DNA of 21,137 bases from Chromera velia (lineage: Eukaryota > Sar > Chromeraceae), in NCBI GenBank assembly GCA_018398765.1, contig JAHBMJ010000409.1, positions 1 to 21,137 on the forward strand, in the 5' to 3' direction. The stretch's first letter is position 1. Each line of letters starts with the position of its first letter. A program made the translations under genes and the position numbers. The notes under the pieces are model-generated. The model searched no databases. It had not been told where the DNA came from and saw only the letters and a list, made by a program, of their open reading frames with translations. This document shows positions 16,631-21,137 of this stretch, piece after piece.

Positions 16631-19304
16631 TGACTTTCTGCCTGCCTGCAGGTTCTTTGCTCCCACCCTCGCCCCCTGTGCCCGCGTGGCTTGTGCGTTT
16701 CTCTTCTTTTCGGGTGCCCGTCTCCTTGGGTCTCCTGAGCTTGTGAGGGGTCTCTCTGCTCCGGCCTCGGGAGGGTCCTCTCACTGGTGGCCGTCCCTCT
16801 CGCGTGCCTCTCAGGACAGAAAGAAAAAGAAGAAAAAAGACGAGGGAGATCCTGAAGTCTCTGTCGACACCACAGCTGCAACAAGAGAAGGTCCAGAATC
16901 ACACCCCGTTCTGGACGCATATCTAGAGGGGGTCATGGAGGCCCTCGCACCCCTAGTAGATCCCCCCGAGTTGCTTGAAGGGGGGGAGAAGGTGAAGGGC
17001 AGTCACTCGGCAGAACACATCTTCCTGGAGTCCCTTATTCGAACAGCGGTGGTCCGACAAGCAAGGACACTCGCGGCCCTGGTGCCTGAGAGCACGGCGG
17101 CAACGACCCCGGAAGAGGCTCGGCGTGACGGTTTGACTTGTGGGACCGCTCTTTCCTCCGCTGTTGAGGAGACGGGAGCTGTCGGGTTCCTCCGTTCAGC
17201 GCTGCACTCCACAACGAATGCCGTCAAGTTCGCTGCAGAGGTTGTGGGGGGTATTGGCCCGGAGAGTGAATACACAGTACCGATTCGGAACAGATTGCTG
17301 AGAGAGTTTGAGGCCTCGGAACCACTACAAAAGAGAGTCGATGTCAGTCTGTTCCAAGCCCCCGATAACAGAGACGTGGTTGCTAACAGTATTCGCAGTG
17401 CGATAGGAGACGGGAGCAGTGCGGGAAGGGCAGAAGATGCTGCAGAGAGCAGTCGCGTGCGTCGTAGTCTGGAGGTTTTGCTTGAGGAAGGCGGCGGTGT
17501 GTTGCCCGAAGTGCGGATGTCTGTGCCTGAGGAAGAACACGAAGAGTACACAGGGAAGAGAACGATGGAAGAGGAGAGGAGACCGTCGATCCAGAATTTC
17601 AGGAGAGTGGTTGCAGAACAGGTTGGTCAGATGGATTGGGGGGCTCTGTCGGAAATTGTTGTCCCGTTTTTTTGTGTTGTTGCTTTTTTCCTTCCGGCAC
17701 TCGTCTTTCTTTTTTCTGCGTTTTCGCTTTCTTTGAATGATTCGCGTTTCGAGGGAAAAAATGCCACTGACCCTATCTTTGTCGCCTCGTCGTGTCTCCT
17801 CTATCGACTTCATACGCCCCCGCAGAGCGTTCCTCGCATCTTTGAGACGGACATCTAGAGGGACGAACTTCAATCCTCTTCCCTTTTTCTTCCCGTGTGG
17901 ACTGCTGCTGTCTCCCCTTCCCCCCTTTCCCCTCCCGTTCCAGGTCAACAGGGCAGTGAGTGACTCCGTGGAGGCTGCAAAGAGGGGGCTCTGTCCTGAC
18001 ACGGAACAATGGGAAGAAGGGTGGGTGGGTGGGTGGGGGAGGTGCAGAATGGGAAAGGGTGCGGGTGAATGCTGGGGGGTCAATTTTCTCTGTGTGTTTT
18101 TTTGATAGGTTCTTGATCCATTTCCTTGTGATTCTGGTTGCTATTCACACATTTCTTCCCGAAACAAATGCAAACAGGCGGACGCGCAGAGACTCCGGCG
18201 TACATGCATGCCAGCCCACTCGCTCACTCGCATGCATTCAATCAATTGGATCCCCCATGCACGTCTTCATTCATTCATTCATTCATTCATCCATTCATTC
18301 ATTCATTCATTCATTCATTCATTCATTCATCCATTCATCCATTCATTCATTCATTCATCCATTCATTCATTCATTCATTCATTCATGCCCGCATGCAGAT
18401 GGGAGGACTTCTTTTTCACTTCGAAGCACAGGCTGATGGTGTGGGACGACGATTTCGGGACCAGTGTGGAGGCCTCTGTGGAAGAACTGTGGAAGATGGC
18501 ACAGGCACTCGCGGGCACAGACGGGCTTAGCAATCCCCAGCAGCAAGCAGAGGGAGGGGGCGTGGAAGGGGGGCCGGGCGAGGAGAGGGCGAAGGGAATG
18601 CTCAGAGATCTAGTAGTCAGGTCGCAAGGTGTGTTAAGCTGTTTATTCATTGCCTTTTTTTCTCTTTTTTGTGTCATTTTGCCCTTTTGTCGTTCTTCTC
18701 TTTCCTCTGTTTTTCTTTGCCAACTGGTGTGAGCACCTTTCTCTCTCTATATATATATATCTATCTATCTATCTATCTGTGTGTGTGTGTGTGTGTGTGA
18801 GTGAGTGAATGTCCAGATAGAATTTGACCCCGGTTTTCTCCTTTCACTGCACCGTGTGCAATTGCAGGTGGACGTCCCGTACCTGCCGAGCAGGGAGGGC
18901 TGGACGGTGTGGTGGAGCGTCTCTGGCTGGACGGGAAGTACCGTCTCCGTACGGCCGTGGAGAGGGCAGAGACCGAGAGGGGGAGGCTGCTGGACATCTG
19001 GACGTCCCAACTCTGGCAGCAGGAGTCCGCCCGGGTCCTCGCAACCCTCACCGGGGTGCTGCACTCTCTTCTGAGGGACAGACTACTGGGGGCTGTGGAG
19101 CGCTCTGCAGGTTTGTTACCGTCTCCTGAAGCATCTGAGTGGGCCATCAGGGCAAGAGAGAAGAGGGCAGCTGAACTGCGGGACCTGTACCGACGTTCGC
19201 AAACACTTGAGGAGCCCGCGTCTACATCGGACCGGCTTCAAAAAGAAACAAGCGAAGCGGTGAAGGATGCTAACCAGGATTTAGGTTTGAATTCGAAAAA
19301 TTGA
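9351..19304 (+). CDS. SecA-like ATPase with TPR-like motif and long novel C-terminus, 16 exons
   Basis: The spliced frame is 1,631 codons plus TGA; all 15 introns are GT-AG and all phases agree. The N-terminal half is a SecA-type motor: KRPRTAQ (178-184), Walker A TGEGKT (216-221), DEVDNLFVD (324-332), a PPXD-border motif with VD449, TG454, W463 and VEAAEG (471-476), LSGTLG (504-509), TNLGGRGTD (639-647), and [11 protein letters not shown] (679-689) with both arginine-finger positions. SecA normally drives proteins through SecY by ATP hydrolysis. Here the SecA scaffold/wing region is not recognisable; instead come a charged helical stretch, a TPR-like motif (834-867) and about 760 unrecognised residues. 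Nuclear introns rule out bacterial contamination. The N-terminus is uncertain: residues 1 to about 76 include sequence resembling intron 3' ends, so the true first exon may differ. TPR usually binds other proteins, so a partner-guided ATPase or unfoldase outside SecY is my inference. It is divergent from the MYND gene. Confidence 0.88.
10381..10970 (+). repeat. giant purine microsatellite in SecA-like intron 1, 480-nt homopurine core
   Basis: It starts with CAAA units (10381-10404), then GAAA and GGAA units run with no C or T at all from 10405 to 10884. The tail to 10970 is still mostly A/G. It fills most of the 865-nt first intron and stops about 40 nt before the acceptor. Open frames translated through it (poly Lys/Arg/Glu one way, poly Phe/Ser the other) are artefacts. 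Confidence 0.97.
11014..12136 (+). CDS. SecA-like gene exons 2-4: completion of ATPase lobe 1 with DEAD-type box
   Basis: Exons are 11014-11106, 11515-11598 and 12032-12136, all phase 0 at both ends (31, 28 and 35 codons). Exon 2 ends VVYMDCNQ, equivalent to the SecA lobe segment that precedes the Walker B motif. Exon 3 ends VLIADE and exon 4 begins VDNLFVD, so the join rebuilds DEVDNLFVD, the SecA form of the DEAD box; this confirms the splice. Exon 2 is followed directly by a poly-G run and an assembly gap. Confidence 0.88.
11107..11151 (+). repeat. poly-G run at the exon 2 donor with a 19-base assembly gap
   Basis: Directly after the GT of intron 2 come 10 Gs, then N at 11119-11137, then 14 Gs. 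The gap probably marks an unsequenceable homopolymer. The true length is unknown. Confidence 0.9.
12383..12983 (+). CDS. SecA-like gene exons 5-6: linker and PPXD-border motif
   Basis: Exons are 12383-12480 and 12672-12983, joined in phase 2 (AAAAG|GTTCGT to ACTTCAG|G). Exon 6 carries an Ala run and then [30 protein letters not shown] and [10 protein letters not shown]. In bacterial SecA the equivalent block (VD-hTG-W-GLHQ-VEAKEG) lies where the preprotein cross-linking domain returns to ATPase lobe 2. The interval from the DEAD box to lobe 2 is about 165 residues, close to the usual SecA length, but most of the cross-linking domain is too diverged to recognise. Confidence 0.87.
13296..14120 (+). 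CDS. SecA-like gene exon 7: ATPase lobe 2
   Basis: The 825-base exon runs from CTGCCTGCAG to TACAG|GTGGGT. It encodes [58 protein letters not shown] and [11 protein letters not shown], in the order expected for SecA lobe 2. Gly replaces the usual Ala in NLAGRGTD. After GDAGS the match to SecA ends; the remainder is Arg/Glu-rich. An in-frame continuation into the intron is open but lacks similarity. Confidence 0.92.
14329..14930 (+). CDS. SecA-like gene exons 8-9: charged helix and TPR-like motif
   Basis: Exons are 14329-14512 and 14809-14930. Exon 8 is rich in Arg, Glu and Leu ([20 protein letters not shown]), probably a long helix, and ends [14 protein letters not shown]. Exon 9 starts [19 protein letters not shown] and continues AAALD, which fits the 34-residue TPR pattern (W/G at 4-8, Y/A at 11 and 20, A at 27). 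The TPR-like motif occupies almost exactly one exon entered in phase 0. Its acceptor is built from TGCATGCAG. Only one clear copy is seen; the following exon may add a degenerate helix. Confidence 0.82.
15219..16340 (+). CDS. SecA-like gene exons 10-12: unrecognised helical region
   Basis: Exons are 15219-15281, 15604-15935 and 16175-16340, with phases 2, 2 and 1 at their starts agreeing with the preceding donors. Exon 11 is Ala/Arg/Gln-rich ([20 protein letters not shown]) and likely alpha-helical. Exon 12 contains [18 protein letters not shown]. No family is recognised. The 63-base exon 10 is supported mainly by phase and splice sites. Confidence 0.78.
16571..16629 (+). repeat. (CTTT)n(CT)n microsatellite before exon 13
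   Basis: CTTT units change to CT units and end about 20 nt before the exon 13 acceptor, so the repeat also serves as the polypyrimidine tract of intron 12. Confidence 0.93.
16652..17621 (+). CDS. SecA-like gene exon 13: hydrophobic patch and long novel domain
   Basis: At 970 bases this is the largest exon (residues 1061-1384). It opens with a Cys-containing hydrophobic stretch at about 1068-1087 ([14 protein letters not shown]), borderline for a membrane segment. A Lys run ([12 protein letters not shown]) follows, and then a largely helical region with short Ser/Thr/Gly stretches. It ends VVAEQ|GTTGGT in phase 0. No known family is recognised. A pyrimidine microsatellite abuts the preceding acceptor. 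Confidence 0.82.
17944..19304 (+). CDS. SecA-like gene exons 14-16: C-terminus
   Basis: Exons are 17944-18020, 18399-18628 and 18868-19304. Phases 0, 2 and 1 all match, and the last exon closes exactly on TGA. Exon 15 has [19 protein letters not shown] and a Gly/Glu-rich loop. Exon 16 is a long Leu/Arg/Glu helix ([19 protein letters not shown]), possibly coiled coil, with a polar tail ending NSKN. The coding sequence stops at the exact edge of AT island 2. Confidence 0.85.
18266..18386 (+). repeat. (ATTC)n tetranucleotide repeat before exon 15
   Basis: About 30 units of CATT with occasional CATC occupy the 3' third of intron 14 and end 12 nt before the acceptor GCATGCAG. Confidence 0.95.
18741..18808 (+). 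repeat. compound (TA)n(CTAT)n(GT)n repeat in intron 15
   Basis: TA units, then CTAT, then GT, then GTGA follow one another without spacer in the intron before the last exon. Each step differs by one base change, as expected from slippage of an ancestral run. Confidence 0.93.
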
Positions 19305-19880
19305 AGTCACAAAAATGAAATGTCAGGGTACGTACTAGTAGTACTAAGGTCACGTGTAGTATGGTGCATAAGTTTTGAAGTAAAACGTTTAAGTGTTACT
19401 ATTGAAGAGTATCAAAGACCTAAAACTTGAACTAAAGTGAAAAAGTTCCCTGTATGTGAAGCTATTAGCTAACAATTTCTAATAATAATTGAATTTTAGA
19501 TTAAATTTTAAAAAATAAGCTACTGGTACAAAATGAGCTAAAAGCTCAACTACTAGCTCAATTAAATATATTATGGACATAATTTATATTCGGAACATCA
19601 ATTTACTGCTATGTTATTACTTTTTTATGATCTTTAGCTAGATTATTAGCCTCTTCCGACCTCTGTTACATGCAATTTAGTTTACTAAGTTTAAACTATA
19701 TAATTTTTATATTATAGTAATATTATGCACAAAAAAATACACACAACTAGAAATAATATTTTTTTTTATTTGATCAAAAACTTGTAACCACCAGTCATTG
19801 ATGATCACTGGCTCCTTTATCCTTCTTCCTTTCTTCAAGTACCTCTCTCTACCCCTTTTGGTGTTCTGTCATCTTCTGCT
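19305..19880. other. AT-rich intergenic island 2
   Basis: A/T dominates from the SecA-like stop codon to about 19800, then mixed composition returns. There is no gene. Small palindromes occur, for example TGAGCTAAAAGCTCA near 19533, with several TAGCT-containing repeats around it. It is flanked by two convergent 3' ends and must hold both transcription ends. I found no clear MITE ends here. Confidence 0.85.
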
Positions 19881-20284
19881 TCAAGTAACCCTCAAAGACT
19901 TCTTCAGGTTGTAATATTTGACTAAGTGCTGAACTGCTGCCTTCTCGCCGAGCTGCTTCAAAGCGCTGCAAGGGAAGGATCGAGAGGCAACAGGAGAGGA
20001 AGGGAACAAACAGATCGAAGGGAGGAAGCACGAGAGAACAAAAAAGGCATGCAGCTGGTCGGAGTTTTTATGAGGGGGACCGAGAGAGAAAGAGGAAAAC
20101 AGATAGAGACACACAAACTGACCATTGAACCAACTAACCGACGGACACACACAAAAGACAGAAAAAGAAGACAACCACCCGACGGACCACTGCATGGTCT
20201 CTCGTACCCAGTCCTCCACCTCTTCCCATGATCTCCTATGTTGCACAACCCCACAAAGGTGATCTCTCTCCTGCACTCAATCAA

Positions 20285-20315
<31 letters not shown>

Positions 20316-21067
20316 NGAGGTAGGCAGGAAGGCGGGAAGATACAGACACAGACATGATGTCATTACGTGGGATAATTAACAGCAACAAAGGAAGAGAAGG
20401 GAAGGAAAACACACATAGAGGTGGAGGGAGAGGACGGACGAAGGAAGGACGTGAGGAAGGAAGACAGGGGGGGAGGAAAGCTGTTTCAGTCAGAGAATGG
20501 GGTCGAGCTAGAAGTGTTCGACCATTCTTCCTCTTGTTTGCAATGTGCCATTGATTGGATCGATATCGGCGTGACGCTGATGGAGAGCGGCTCATACAAT
20601 TAGCTGTCGGCTTACAAGCCACACATGCAGCTCACAAAATTTGCACTTTTGTACGCACGGCCTGCCGTCTCGTCTCGTCTCGTCTCGTCGCGGCAACTCC
20701 TCCCTGCCTTTTTCGTCTGCTGTCGTTTTCACTCATGTGTGTCACACAGACAGACAGAATTGAGACAGACAGAATTGAGACAGACAGACAGACAGACAGA
20801 CAGAAAGACAGAAAGACAGAAAGACAGAAAGACAGAAAGACAGAAAGAAAGACGGAAAGAAAGACAGACAGAAAGAAAGAAAGAAAGACAGACAGACAGA
20901 CAGAAAGAAAGAAAGAAAGAAAGAAAGAAAAAGGCAAAGCGCCGACCCGACGGACCGAAAGTTTTATCAAAGAGGCGCTGAGGGCGAATTGGTAGTTCTG
21001 TTTCGCATTTTCGAGTTGGACGCCTTCAAGCAAAAACTTCTTCAGAGCATCAGCCTCGCGTTTCGAT
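19881..21067 (-). CDS. unknown protein, last three exons of a gene entering from the right
   Basis: Three minus-strand exons chain in phase: 21067-20956 (KREADALKKFLLEGVQLENA onward, after CATCTTTACAG), 20270-20188 (contains WEEVEDWVRETMQ, after GAGTGCAG) and 19965-19881 (CALKQLGEKAAVQHLVKYY to TGA, after CCCTTGCAG). The first exon has only one open frame, and that fixes the others. The last exon is also open in another frame to a TAG at 19849, which would be used only if the exon order differs. The segment is about 90 residues, helical and basic at the end, with no recognised family; the pattern vaguely recalls helical repeats. Both donors read GTCCGT. The rest of the gene lies outside the window. 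It converges on the SecA-like gene across AT island 2. Confidence 0.6.
20287..20316. repeat. (AC)n microsatellite ending in an N
   Basis: AC units run from 20287 to an ambiguous base at 20316, inside the intron just upstream (minus sense) of the middle exon of the right-hand gene. Confidence 0.93.
20666..20690. repeat. (CGTCT)n pentanucleotide repeat
   Basis: Four CGTCT units and one CGTCG variant lie in the same intron of the right-hand minus-strand gene. Confidence 0.9.
20746..20932. repeat. compound (CAGA)n/(GAAA)n repeat
   Basis: It opens with two copies of an ACAGACAGAATTGAG unit, then CAGA and GAAA units mix for about 160 nt, ending in pure GAAA. It ends 24 bases before the 3' edge of the first right-hand exon (20956). 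On the minus strand it reads as a long pyrimidine tract near the start of that intron. Confidence 0.93.
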
Positions 21068-21137
21068 CTGTAAAGATGCGCACACACAAACAAAGAGCCA
21101 GAGAGAGACCAAGGGGAAAAGATCGATCAAGCAAGAA

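Noticed and set aside
18266..18386. CRISPR-like array
   Set aside because: It is a plain tetranucleotide microsatellite with no spacers, in a eukaryotic intron.
9351..19304. Bacterial contamination or plastid SecA gene
   Set aside because: Fifteen GT-AG introns with consistent phase exclude a bacterial gene, and the missing wing/scaffold and added TPR-like region argue against an ordinary plastid SecA.
20540..20600. Possible 54-base extra exon (minus strand) between the first two exons of the right-hand gene
   Set aside because: Phase would fit, but its donor (GTCGAA) lacks the +5 G seen in all firm introns here.
20421..20603. Plus-strand frame ending CAIDWIDIGVTLMESGSYN
   Set aside because: It looks protein-like at its end but starts in repeat-rich sequence, lies in an intron of the minus-strand gene and has no neighbouring plus-strand exon.
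20632..20955. Continuation of the right-hand exon through the repeat as coding sequence
   Set aside because: The translation becomes Leu/Ser/Val/Cys repeats from the CAGA/GAAA microsatellite; a donor at 20955 and in-phase downstream exons explain it better.

Overview
The window reads as eukaryotic nuclear DNA, most likely from a chromerid alga or a close alveolate relative; Chromera velia is the best guess. The reasons are long GT-AG introns joining short exons in consistent reading phase, introns packed with simple repeats, many copies of the palindrome TGCATGCA (a motif known from apicomplexan AP2 regulators), and a nuclear SecA-like ATPase gene of a kind I recall being expanded in some alveolates. 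The species is inferred; the gene structures are read from the sequence.

Layout, left to right. (1) 1-3632: two weakly resolved genes. A possible minus-strand gene has exon-like segments at 228-347 and about 605-809. A plus-strand gene (1212 to about 2913, perhaps with a last exon at 3402-3632) encodes an unknown protein with a Pro/Ala linker, an internal duplication and a Cys cluster, but its frame changes twice next to purine simple repeats. (2) 3668-4150: degenerate tandem repeat. (3) 4150-5470: sharply AT-rich island containing a fold-back, MITE-like element at 4937-5326. (4) 5520-8612, minus strand: a complete three-exon gene for a 745-residue MYND zinc-finger protein. (5) 8613-9350: divergent promoter with a TGCATGCA core between two copies of a short repeat. 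(6) 9351-19304, plus strand: the main gene of the window, 16 exons with all 15 introns GT-AG and every phase consistent, encoding about 1,631 residues. It has a SecA-type two-lobe ATPase, one TPR-like motif, and about 760 C-terminal residues that I do not recognise. (7) 19305-19880: second AT-rich island. (8) 19881-21067 and beyond, minus strand: the last three exons of an unknown gene.

Gene order gives alternating divergent and convergent pairs. Both AT-rich islands lie where two 3' ends face each other, while the divergent promoter between the MYND and SecA-like genes is not AT-rich. Nothing in the sequence ties the genes into one pathway. The MYND and SecA-like genes share a promoter interval and might be co-regulated.

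The strongest leads are the SecA-TPR fusion ATPase, a 480-nt uninterrupted homopurine tract in its first intron, an unusual 5' splice-site rule (GTNNG with invariant +5 G and almost no A at +3), the TGCATGCA enrichment, and the fold-back element in the first AT island. The sequence has two N gaps (11119-11137 and 20316), both inside simple repeats, so repeat lengths there are unreliable.
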